Shown one piece after another: positions 1 to 6,204 of a stretch of 9,940 nucleotides of DNA (within the stretch, counting starts at the first letter, position 1; the number at the start of each line of letters is the position of its first letter). The translations under genes were made by a program, and so were the position numbers. The DNA comes from Planctomycetales bacterium. GTDB taxonomy: Bacteria; Planctomycetota; UBA11346. Location: NCBI GenBank assembly GCA_025362255.1, contig JANYGY010000147.1, positions 1-9,940 on the forward strand, written 5' to 3'. The notes under the pieces were generated by a model. It did not search any database. It was not told the origin of the DNA and was given only the letters and a program-made list of their open reading frames with translations.

Positions 1-131
1 CGCGGCTGACGGTGGTGGTCAGACCGGCACCAGGAATCAGCCGCGGATTGGGCGGATTCTTCCGGCGCACTGAAGGCGAATGATGCTCACGCCATGAGCC
101 TGCGAGCATAGCCGTGGGCGGCTGATTCGGC
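1..131. other. Left-edge segment, coding status unresolved
   Basis: Two competing readings exist and neither can be proven. On the plus strand a frame open from the window edge encodes 26 residues, rich in Val, Arg and Gly, and stops with TGA at 81-83. This could be the C-terminus of a gene lying mostly to the left. On the minus strand an ATG at 109 opens 36 codons that run off the left edge and could be the N-terminus of a gene. Codon use is similar in both, so I cannot choose. The non-coding part (about 84-131) holds only short imperfect inverted repeats, such as atgctc at 83-88 with gagcat at 104-109. No clear terminator is visible. Confidence 0.25.
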
Positions 132-590
132 TCAATTCAAAATGACGATCGCCGCATTCAACGCGGTGGCGAAAAGAACCCACAGCAGGTACGGCGCAAA
201 CAGCCACGCAGCCAATTGGCTCGACTGGCGAAACCAGCCGAAACTGGCGCCGATGACCGCGACCAGCAGCAGGATGTCGAGCAGCGCCACGAGCGGCTGA
301 TGCAGGCCGAAAAACAACGGCGTCCAGGCGGCGTTCAGCGCCAACTGAGCCGTCCACAACCACATCGACACCGTCCGGCTGACGCTCGCCTCGGCTTGCC
401 ACAAACGCCAACCAGCGGTTGCGATCGCGAGATACAACACGCCCCAGACTGGCCCGAAGACCCATCCCGGCGGATTCCATGACGGCTTGTGCAGACCCGC
501 GTACCACGCGTCCGGACTCCAGATCGCGGCGGTGCCGGCGACCACCGCGACGAGCAGCACAAAGCCGAGGAAGCTGACCAATGAACGCAT
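132..590 (-). CDS. tspO: TspO/MBR family membrane protein
   Basis: This 152-residue integral membrane protein has the normal length for the tryptophan-rich sensory protein / mitochondrial benzodiazepine receptor homologue family. The hydrophobic profile fits five membrane helices. Family signatures are clear: KPSWNPPGWVFGPVWG at about residues 35-50, the NAAWTPLFFG stretch at about 86-95, and a final PYLLW...ALNAAI helix at about 133-149. TspO proteins bind porphyrins and related tetrapyrroles and are linked to stress and tetrapyrrole homeostasis in bacteria. The exact role here is not shown by the sequence. The ATG at 588-590 is the natural start because the first helix begins right after it; the ribosome binding site is weak. 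It is divergent from hisC across 78 bp (591-668), in which I see no convincing promoter for either gene. Confidence 0.93.
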   Translation of the reverse strand: MRSLVSFLGFVLLVAVVAGTAAIWSPDAWYAGLHKPSWNPPGWVFGPVWGVLYLAIATAGWRLWQAEASVSRTVSMWLWTAQLALNAAWTPLFFGLHQPLVALLDILLLVAVIGASFGWFRQSSQLAAWLFAPYLLWVLFATALNAAIVILN

Positions 591-668
591 ATCTCAGGTT
601 TTGCCGCTGCCGCGCTGAAACAAGCCGGGACTGGAGCCCTTGCGCACCGGTCTACGCTCTGCTGCAGC

Positions 669-1778
669 ATGTCTGATCTCAACCTAACTGCCCCAATCTG
701 CACCGCATTGCGCCACCTGCGCCCTGACATCAAGGCGATGGCGGCGTACACCCCCGGCGAACAGGTCCGCGATTGCATCAAGCTCAACACCAATGAGTGC
801 GCCACGGGGCCATCACCAGCGGTGTGGACGACCCTCGCCAACCTGCCCCGGGGCAGTGACGGGCTGCGGCAATATCCGGATCCTTCGGCGACCGGATTGC
901 GCGAGGCTGCTGCCGCACTGTATGACGTCACGCCCGATCAGGTGCTCGCTGGCAATGGCTCTGACGACTGCCTGACGATTTTGTATCGCGCATTCTTGAC
1001 CCCGGGTGACCGCGTCGCGTGTCCCTGGCCGACCTATGGTCTGTACGACACCTTGGCGGCGTTGCAGGGCGTCGAGATCGTCCATGTCGACTATCGGATC
1101 ACCCCCCAGGCTTGGGAATTGCCCGAGGCGTTGGCACGTCAGGGCGCGAAAATGGTGCTGGTGGCGAACCCGAACAATCCGTCCGCGACCCTGACCGCGG
1201 TTGATGAACTGCGCCGGCTCGCTGAACGCGTGGATGGCATCCTGGTCATCGATGAGGCCTACAACGATTTCGCACCGGCTGGCTCCTCGATGATTCCGTA
1301 TCTCGCCAGTCATCCCAATGTCGTGGTGCTTAAAACGTTTTCCAAAAGCTATTCGTTGGCCGGCGCCCGGCTGGGTTTGCTATTCGGCCACGCGGACCTG
1401 GTCGCTGAATTAGGCAAAGTCAAAGACAGCTACAATGTCAATTACATCACTCAGCAGCTCGGCATCGTGGCGTTGAATGATCGCGATCATCACCGTGACC
1501 TGGTGCGCAGCACCATCGTTGAACGGCAGCGCCTCGAACGCGGACTGGCTGAGTTCGGCTGGAGTTGGCCGGCGAGTGCCGGCAATTTCCTGCTGTGCGA
1601 AGTCGGCGCGCGGGCAGGTGAACTCTACCTCGGTCTCAAAGCTCGTGGGCTGCTGGTGCGTTATTGGGACCGTCCTGGGCTGAACACCAAACTGCGGATC
1701 ACCGTCGGCTTGCCGGCTCACACCGACCAGCTGCTGGTGCACCTGCGCGACCTGCTGAACCGCACTGCCTCATGTTGA
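669..1778 (+). CDS. hisC: Histidinol-phosphate aminotransferase
   Basis: This PLP-dependent class I/II aminotransferase has 369 residues, typical for HisC, which converts imidazole-acetol phosphate plus glutamate to histidinol phosphate in cytosolic histidine biosynthesis. Visible motifs are KLNTNE at 38-43 (substrate arm), YPDP at 69-72, GNGSDD at 95-100 (cofactor phosphate), ANPNNPS at 166-172, IDEAYNDF at 194-201, and FSKSYSLAGARLG at 224-236, with K226 as the likely Schiff-base lysine. The segment KLRITVG at 341-347 carries the conserved substrate-carboxylate Arg (R343). The ATG at 669 follows a weak ribosome binding site. Its stop lies inside the start of dxr, so the two are probably co-transcribed. 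No other histidine genes are in view. A related aminotransferase with another substrate cannot be excluded, but the motif set fits HisC well. Confidence 0.9.
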   Translation: MSDLNLTAPICTALRHLRPDIKAMAAYTPGEQVRDCIKLNTNECATGPSPAVWTTLANLPRGSDGLRQYPDPSATGLREAAAALYDVTPDQVLAGNGSDDCLTILYRAFLTPGDRVACPWPTYGLYDTLAALQGVEIVHVDYRITPQAWELPEALARQGAKMVLVANPNNPSATLTAVDELRRLAERVDGILVIDEAYNDFAPAGSSMIPYLASHPNVVVLKTFSKSYSLAGARLGLLFGHADLVAELGKVKDSYNVNYITQQLGIVALNDRDHHRDLVRSTIVERQRLERGLAEFGWSWPASAGNFLLCEVGARAGELYLGLKARGLLVRYWDRPGLNTKLRITVGLPAHTDQLLVHLRDLLNRTASC

Positions 1779-2911
1779 CAGTCCTCGGCTCGACCGGCTC
1801 GATCGGAATCAATACGCTGCAGGTCGCCGAACACCTGGGACTGCCGGTGTATGCGATCACCGGCAACACCAAGATCGCTGAATTGGCGGCGCAAGCCGTG
1901 CGTTATCGGGTGCAGGAAGTGGTGATCGCCGATCCCGCCGGGTACGCCCAGCTCAGGCGCTTAGTGCCGGCGCACATTCGCGTCGAGGCCGGATCGCAGG
2001 CGCTGAGTGCCGTCGCCAGTGCGCCGGCGGTCACGGCGGTGATGACCGCGATCGTGGGCGCGGCCGGCTTGCCCGCGACCCTTGCGGCGGTGCGCGCAGC
2101 CAAACGCGTATGCATCGCCAACAAGGAACCACTGGTCATGGCCGGGGGCCTGATCATGGCCGAAGCGCGTCGCTGCGGGGCGGTGATCGTGCCGGTCGAC
2201 AGTGAACATTCAGCGATGTTCCAATGTCTCGAAGGTCACCATCCCGACGAAGTCGCCGAACTTATCCTGACCTCGTCTGGTGGTCCTTTCCGCACGGTCA
2301 TGGATCTGTCAGCGGTCACCCGCGATCAGGCGCTGACCCATCCGACATGGAAGATGGGGCCCAAGATCACCATCGACTCCGCCACCCTGATGAACAAAAG
2401 CCTCGAGATCATCGAGGCCCGGTGGCTGTTCGACATCGAAGCCAAACGCATTCGCGTCTTGGTGCATCCGCAAAGCGTAGTGCATTCGATGGTCAGCTAT
2501 CGTGATGGCTCGGTGCTCGCGCAGCTGGGTCTCCCTGACATGCAGGTGCCGATCCAATATGCGCTGACTTGGCCCAAGCACGTCCCCGGCCAAGTGGCGG
2601 CGCCGGATTTTGCGCGGATGGCCAATCTCACATTTGAAGATCCCGATCGAGTCCGCTTCCCCAGTCTCGACATCGGCTATCACGCGGCCGATGTCGGTGG
2701 GGTGGTCCCGGCAGTGATGAACGCCGCCAATGAGCTGGCGGTCGCCGCCTACCTCGCTGGTCACGGGTGTTTCACCGACATTTTCCGGGTGGTGGGCGAC
2801 GCAGTCGAACACGCCCCCACGGTCGTCGACCCAACGCTCGCAGACATCATCGCCGCAGACCATGAGACCCGCGCGCGGCTCAACACCGACCAGGAATTCA
2901 GAAAAAAATAG
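1772..2911 (+). CDS. dxr: 1-deoxy-D-xylulose 5-phosphate reductoisomerase
   Basis: This 379-residue enzyme performs the committed step of the MEP isoprenoid pathway: NADPH-dependent rearrangement and reduction of DXP to 2-C-methyl-D-erythritol 4-phosphate. Motifs run in family order: GSTGSIG at 6-12 (nucleotide-binding loop), ANKEPLVMAGG at 116-126, PVDSEHSA at 141-148 with metal ligands D143 and E145, SGGPF at 169-173, HPTWKMGPKITIDSATLMNKSLE at 190-212 with the third ligand E212, HPQSVVHSM at 232-240, GLPDMQVPI at 253-261 and NAANE at 317-321. The frame stays open 108 nt upstream inside hisC, but the ATG at 1772 places the GSTGSIG loop at the usual distance from the N-terminus, so I use it. 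It overlaps the hisC stop by 7 nt. Gammaproteobacteria usually keep dxr beside cdsA, rseP and bamA; none are here. Confidence 0.97.
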   Translation: MLTVLGSTGSIGINTLQVAEHLGLPVYAITGNTKIAELAAQAVRYRVQEVVIADPAGYAQLRRLVPAHIRVEAGSQALSAVASAPAVTAVMTAIVGAAGLPATLAAVRAAKRVCIANKEPLVMAGGLIMAEARRCGAVIVPVDSEHSAMFQCLEGHHPDEVAELILTSSGGPFRTVMDLSAVTRDQALTHPTWKMGPKITIDSATLMNKSLEIIEARWLFDIEAKRIRVLVHPQSVVHSMVSYRDGSVLAQLGLPDMQVPIQYALTWPKHVPGQVAAPDFARMANLTFEDPDRVRFPSLDIGYHAADVGGVVPAVMNAANELAVAAYLAGHGCFTDIFRVVGDAVEHAPTVVDPTLADIIAADHETRARLNTDQEFRKK

Positions 2912-2917
2912 GTACCT

Positions 2918-2950
2918 CAATGTGCGGCGACAACGTTACGCCGCACATTG
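2918..2950. terminator. 12-bp perfect hairpin between convergent genes
   Basis: The arms caatgtgcggcg (2918-2929) and cgccgcacattg (2939-2950) are perfect complements around a 9-nt loop that itself contains the palindrome aacgtt. The hairpin starts 6 nt after the dxr stop and ends 8 nt before the stop of the minus-strand DoxX-like gene, the classic place for a shared terminator. On the plus strand no T-run follows. On the minus strand seven T's (complement of 2902-2908) appear, but only 9 nt past the stem and inside the dxr stop region. Termination is therefore likely by position and symmetry, not by a textbook stem plus U-tract. Confidence 0.7.
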
Positions 2951-2958
2951 ATAGATCA

Positions 2959-3354
2959 TCAGCTCCGGCGCCAGATCAGACCGGCAAAGGCCTTGCGCTC
3001 GACCCACAGTAAAAACAGCGTGGCCGCGACGATGACGCCCAGGACCGGATCCATCAGCGTCTCGCCCTTCATGACGAATAGATGAAAAGCGATGATGTTG
3101 AGAATGATCGGCCCGAGCACCAGCAGACCCAGATTGCGGGTGAGTGGAATGGCGATCAATATTCCACCAAACACTTCGAACACCTTGACCGCATTCATAT
3201 ATCCGCTGGGAATCATCGAACCCATGAACAGAGCCGGCCATGAACCCTCAGGAGCTGGGGGCGGAGGGGGCAGAACGTGGGCAAGGAATAAGACCCCGAG
3301 CACGGCGAAAAAAAGCCCGAGCACGATGCCGACAACGGTTGGGATATGACGCAT
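2959..3354 (-). CDS. DoxX-like membrane protein
   Basis: This 131-residue hydrophobic protein fits about four membrane helices: about 5-27, 53-71, 73-95 and 103-119. A proline run follows helix 1 (residues 29-33). GxxxxxKVFEVFGGILIAIP (about 51-70) and LGPIILNIIAFHLF (80-93) match the DoxX family pattern. An open frame extends upstream to 3519, but the ATG at 3354 has a good GAAGG ribosome binding site 8 nt before it and sits at the start of helix 1, so I choose it. That GAAGG lies in a small inverted repeat, ccttcgtgaagg (3362-3373), which might tune translation weakly. It is last on the minus strand after the MNIO gene, across a 115-bp gap holding a 6-bp stem (3398-3403 with 3415-3420). DoxX genes also occur in gig/bufferin-type MNIO operons, but co-transcription is not certain here. 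Biochemical function unknown. Confidence 0.85.
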   Translation of the reverse strand: MRHIPTVVGIVLGLFFAVLGVLFLAHVLPPPPPAPEGSWPALFMGSMIPSGYMNAVKVFEVFGGILIAIPLTRNLGLLVLGPIILNIIAFHLFVMKGETLMDPVLGVIVAATLFLLWVERKAFAGLIWRRS

Positions 3355-3469
3355 GATTACGACCTTCGTGAAGGATGGACGGTGATTCGAAAGATGTTCG
3401 GGACTGTTGTGAATTCCCGACAGCAGGCAATGACGTTCAGCTCGACCGCCCCGGACGGTAACGACGACA

Positions 3470-4558
3470 TTACACTCCTTGCGCAACCGAACGCCGCTTG
3501 GCGTGCAGACTTTCCGCAACCATCTTCAGGCCTTCACGATCAAGAGTGGAAATCGCGTCTCTCCATTCTGCGGGAATGTCGAGGGTAGTGGCCGAGGGAT
3601 CGGCGAGAAATTGCTCACGCATTCCAGGCTCGGTATACAGTCGCGCCAAAAATATTTCGCGCGCTTGCGCGCCGGGGTCTTGCGACCGCGGTGCAGATTT
3701 TATTAGAGCGGAAGAGATCCCTTGATGGGTATCGCGATGCCGTCGCGCCCGCCCCGCAGCAACCCTGGCGCGAGCCTCTGCCAGCTCGTCGAGTAACTCG
3801 CCAAATGGCGGGAATCCGCCGTCGCGTTCGATGATCACGTCGATCGCCTGCGACGTGCGCGCCGCGAGTTCTTCAAGCAGACCGAAAACGGCCTCGGGCA
3901 CCGGATGCAGGTGGTCATCTAGCACCCGACCGCGCCACAATCGACCGCCGGCCAGATGCACCGCGGCGACCTGTGACAGTGGCAGCGAATCCAGAGCGGC
4001 CACAGGATCCCAGCCTTGGTTCATCGCGTTGGCATATAGATTGTGCAGGTCGAGGAGCATGCCGGCGCCACTCCCCTCGATGATGCGCGAAAGCCACTCA
4101 GGCTCGTCGAGGTCGCTGCCCAGCGGAGTCATCAAGGTGGCTACATTTTCGAGGTGCGGCAGTGAGCCAACCATCTGCTTGATGAGCGCGAGATTCGCCA
4201 GCGTGCCGGCACAGGTATCCGCAGTGCGCGGCGGCGCCGCCAGATGCCCGAGCTCGATTCCACCTGCCCGCACGAATGCCAGGTGTTCACTCCAACAGGT
4301 CGGCTGCACTGCCGCGATCAATTGTCGCCAGCGAGTCAAACGGCTTGGTGAAATCGGTGCTGTCGAGGCCAAGCCAAGCGACGTTCCATGAAGATGGCAG
4401 GGACGCTCACGACACCACGCCGCCAAAGTGGCCAGACGCGGAGTTGGCGCATCGAGCCAGTCCTCGGCGATGAATTCCAATACCTCGACTTGGTCGCCAT
4501 GTCGAAGCAGATCGAGTGCCAGTTCCGGTCGCCAACCCAGACCGAAACGATCCGTCAT
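3470..4558 (-). CDS. DUF692/MNIO multinuclear iron oxygenase with C-terminal extension
   Basis: This 362-residue protein has a DUF692 (UPF0276) TIM-barrel at about 1-270, the family of MbnB and TglH, which use two or three iron ions and O2 to rearrange residues of ribosomal peptides. The expected polar positions are present: FGLGWRPEL at 5-13, VEVLEF at 24-29, HLHGTS at 55-60, CWSEHLAF at 88-95 (E91, H92), LEN at 136-138, LLDLHNLYANA at 168-178 (D170, H172), HLAGG at 201-205, DDHLHPVP at 214-221 and ERD at 244-246. A poorly conserved linker (about 271-295) leads to a helical, charged C-terminal region (about 296-357) with ARLYTEPGMREQFLADP, then a Lys/Arg-rich end. The ATG at 4558 overlaps the upstream TGA (ATGA), which decides the start over an in-frame ATG at 4642. 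No separate partner protein (MbnC, TglI or DUF2063 type) is in view. Substrate unknown; the coupled gene product is the prime candidate. Confidence 0.9.
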   Translation of the reverse strand: MTDRFGLGWRPELALDLLRHGDQVEVLEFIAEDWLDAPTPRLATLAAWCRERPCHLHGTSLGLASTAPISPSRLTRWRQLIAAVQPTCWSEHLAFVRAGGIELGHLAAPPRTADTCAGTLANLALIKQMVGSLPHLENVATLMTPLGSDLDEPEWLSRIIEGSGAGMLLDLHNLYANAMNQGWDPVAALDSLPLSQVAAVHLAGGRLWRGRVLDDHLHPVPEAVFGLLEELAARTSQAIDVIIERDGGFPPFGELLDELAEARARVAAGRARRHRDTHQGISSALIKSAPRSQDPGAQAREIFLARLYTEPGMREQFLADPSATTLDIPAEWRDAISTLDREGLKMVAESLHAKRRSVAQGV

Positions 4559-5427
4559 GACGATCCGCAGCCCCCGCAACCGCCACCACCGCAACTGCTG
4601 CCACCGCTGCTGCCACATGAACTTGTCGACGAGGTGCCGCACGATGACCCACTCGATTGGAGCTGTTGCGGAGGCTCGAACGTATCGCGCATGACCCGCT
4701 GATCCGCGACCGGCAGGGCCGACGCGCCATAAATCGCCGCAAGAAAAAGTGCCTCATCCGGACGACCCGCGACCGGATGTCCACGCAAGGAATGGAAGAG
4801 TGAACGCATTTCAGCCAACAGCTGATGACCTCGCGGAGTCGTTTGCGGAATAGACATGAAACACCACCACATCACCACTGCGGCTAGACCGACTGAGAAC
4901 ATCAGAAAAACAACATTATGATGACCATGGAGGAGCGCGCTGATGATCTTGATCGCCCCCGTGAGTCCCAAAATCAGCGCGCCTACCACGACCAAGGTCA
5001 CCTGGAGCGTCCGCAAATTCGCATCAGGAATCAGTCCGGCGTCTTCCAGCTGGGCGACCCGCGCCTGAAAACTGTGCGCCACCCGAACATTGCTCAACAA
5101 GTCATAACCTGGGATCGGCAGCTGGCAGGCGTGCAAGATCGCTTGCTCCGCATCGATCTTCACCGTCGCTGCGACATCAGTCACTTGTGCATTCCGACCG
5201 ATACAGCTCAAATAATTCCGCCGCGTGAGACTCATCACGCCGACGCGGATGGCTTCGGCGATACCGCCGCGCACGAGGGCGATGGAATAGGGATCCGTCA
5301 GTCGCTTGGAGGGCATGCCGGTAGGCCCGAGCTGACGCCTGACCAGCACCACGAAGCCTCCAACCAGCGCGGTGAGCACGATATAGAACGCCAAGAATTC
5401 AGACCCAGGCCAGGCAAAAGGATTCAT
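4555..5427 (-). CDS. TIGR04222-type membrane protein with Cys/Gly/Ser tail
   Basis: This 290-residue protein has an N-terminal membrane helix at about 11-29, a conserved-looking cytosolic block starting DPYSIALVRGGIAEAIRV (45-62), two further helices at about 141-166 and 172-190, a short soluble stretch, and a low-complexity tail from about 256 to the end. DPYxIAxLRGG followed by a helical pair and a Cys/Gly-rich end is what I recall of the TIGR04222 membrane protein family, often found near DUF692 genes; a profile search would confirm it. The tail holds C263, C271, C279, C284 and C287 and few bulky residues. The gene starts with an ATG that overlaps the preceding TGA and ends in a TGA that overlaps the MNIO start, so all three proteins are probably made together. 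Function unknown. The tail may be modified by the MNIO, bind metal, or both. Confidence 0.82.
   Translation of the reverse strand: MNPFAWPGSEFLAFYIVLTALVGGFVVLVRRQLGPTGMPSKRLTDPYSIALVRGGIAEAIRVGVMSLTRRNYLSCIGRNAQVTDVAATVKIDAEQAILHACQLPIPGYDLLSNVRVAHSFQARVAQLEDAGLIPDANLRTLQVTLVVVGALILGLTGAIKIISALLHGHHNVVFLMFSVGLAAVVMWWCFMSIPQTTPRGHQLLAEMRSLFHSLRGHPVAGRPDEALFLAAIYGASALPVADQRVMRDTFEPPQQLQSSGSSCGTSSTSSCGSSGGSSCGGGGCGGCGSS
4558..4647 (-). repeat. Eight-residue SSCG repeat in the membrane protein tail
   Basis: Residues 261-288 of the membrane protein read as SSCGTSST, SSCGSSGG, SSCGGGGC, then GGCG. Three SSCG units begin exactly eight residues apart (Cys at 263, 271 and 279), followed by C284 and C287. 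The codons differ between units (for example TCATCGTGC, AGTTCATGT, AGCAGTTGC), so the protein repeat is not simply a recent DNA duplication. It is immediately followed by the overlapping ATGA that starts the MNIO gene. Confidence 0.75.
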
Positions 5428-6110
5428 GTCAGCGCCGCCGCCCGTTGGCGCATCCGTTCAGTCAACTCGACCATCCTGACGAGCAGTCCGCTACTGGCTG
5501 CCGCGGGCAGAGTGTCCGCACGCGCCGCGCTCAGTTCGGGAAGCGTGGTCCCGGCGATTTTTTCAAGCGCCTCGCGGGGAGTCGAAACCGCGGTGCCCTC
5601 AAGGTTCAACAACTCTGCTGCGCACGCCCGCAGGCCGCCGGCCAGGTGGGCGATGGATAAGCCAAGCTGGTGATCATCGCGGCTGGTCAGCCAGATCTCG
5701 CGCAACCGCATGAGCGAGTTCAGCAACGCCTGATGAAGCTGGGCAATCGCTGCGCTCCGCGGAACCACGACCGCGGCAAACACGTCAGGCCCGAACAAAA
5801 CACGCCGACGGCGTTGGATGTCGCTGAATTTCACTGCGAATGCCGAGGCGGCATCGGCGATCTCATCAGTACGTAAGAGCAGGAGCCGCATCCGCAGGGC
5901 GATGCTTGCTAGGGCGACCACTGAGCGCGCGGCGTCGGTGCGAGTGGTTTCGAAACACCGCACCACCACCGCGACGTTGGTGTCGGAAACCGCTCGTCGC
6001 CGTTGTTCCGCCGCTGAACCGAAGAGGACCACCGCCACCAGGTCGTCACCAAAGGCCTGACATAATCCCTCAACCACCAAGTTCAGTGCCGGCTCAAGCG
6101 GATCAGTCAT
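5424..6110 (-). CDS. Nucleotidyltransferase-like protein with altered DxD motif
   Basis: This 228-residue protein has an N-terminal polymerase-beta/MNT-type nucleotidyltransferase fold. VVLFGSAAEQ at 27-36 gives the GS motif, followed by SDTNVAVVV at 42-50, where D43-x-N45 replaces the usual D-x-D of metal-binding catalysis. VKFSDIQRRRRVLFG at 93-107 follows, then a helical C-terminal half (about 117-225) like the substrate-binding four-helix domains often attached to this fold. An upstream in-frame TTG at 6152 would add 14 residues. I prefer the ATG at 6110 because the GS motif then sits at a normal distance, although no strong ribosome binding site precedes either start. Its TGA overlaps the start of the membrane protein (ATGA). 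It may transfer a nucleotidyl group with reduced or altered metal use, or be a non-catalytic sensor. Substrate unknown. Confidence 0.75.
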   Translation of the reverse strand: MTDPLEPALNLVVEGLCQAFGDDLVAVVLFGSAAEQRRRAVSDTNVAVVVRCFETTRTDAARSVVALASIALRMRLLLLRTDEIADAASAFAVKFSDIQRRRRVLFGPDVFAAVVVPRSAAIAQLHQALLNSLMRLREIWLTSRDDHQLGLSIAHLAGGLRACAAELLNLEGTAVSTPREALEKIAGTTLPELSAARADTLPAAASSGLLVRMVELTERMRQRAAALT

Positions 6111-6160
6111 GGCGCGACTGTGCCGATCCGACCATGAGATGGCAATAACCAACGGTTACG

Positions 6161-6192
6161 CAATCGAGGTCACCGCGAGGTCACCTCGATTG
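6161..6192. repeat. Combined inverted and direct repeat
   Basis: The arms caatcgaggt (6161-6170) and acctcgattg (6183-6192) are perfect 10-bp complements around 12 nt. The same place also contains a tandem direct repeat: cgaggtcacc at 6165-6174 and again at 6176-6185. It lies in the gap between the 77-aa gene and the nucleotidyltransferase gene. No T-run follows on either strand. It could be an operator for a dimeric regulator, a transcript processing or attenuation hairpin, or a weak terminator. Confidence 0.45.
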
Positions 6193-6204
6193 ATGGCGAA
6201 TAAA

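Noticed and set aside
669..2911. Possible frameshift between hisC and dxr
   Set aside because: The two are different complete enzymes with intact ends; the 7-nt overlap is an ordinary coupled junction.
2309..2920. Long minus-strand open frame (about 200 codons) opposite dxr
   Set aside because: It lies fully antisense to a gene with every DXR motif intact; its His/Arg/Asp-rich composition is typical of the reverse frame of a GC-rich gene.
3355..3519. Longer DoxX-like protein starting at 3519
   Set aside because: The extra 55 residues lie upstream of a good ribosome binding site, would overlap the end of the MNIO gene, and look non-coding; the ATG at 3354 begins the first membrane helix.
4559..4642. 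Upstream in-frame ATG (4642) as the start of the MNIO gene
   Set aside because: The extra 28 residues are Trp/Arg/Gln-rich and are just the Cys/Gly tail DNA in another frame. The ATGA-coupled start at 4558 gives the standard FGLGWRPEL N-terminus.
4558..4660. Trinucleotide-like ccaccgc/gctgcc repeats seen at DNA level
   Set aside because: They are explained by the Gly/Ser/Cys codons of the protein tail and do not form a regular DNA array or CRISPR.
4918..5673. 251-codon plus-strand open frame opposite the membrane protein and nucleotidyltransferase genes
   Set aside because: It spans the junction of two real minus-strand genes joined by an ATGA overlap, and its Arg/His/Gln-rich product shows no domain.
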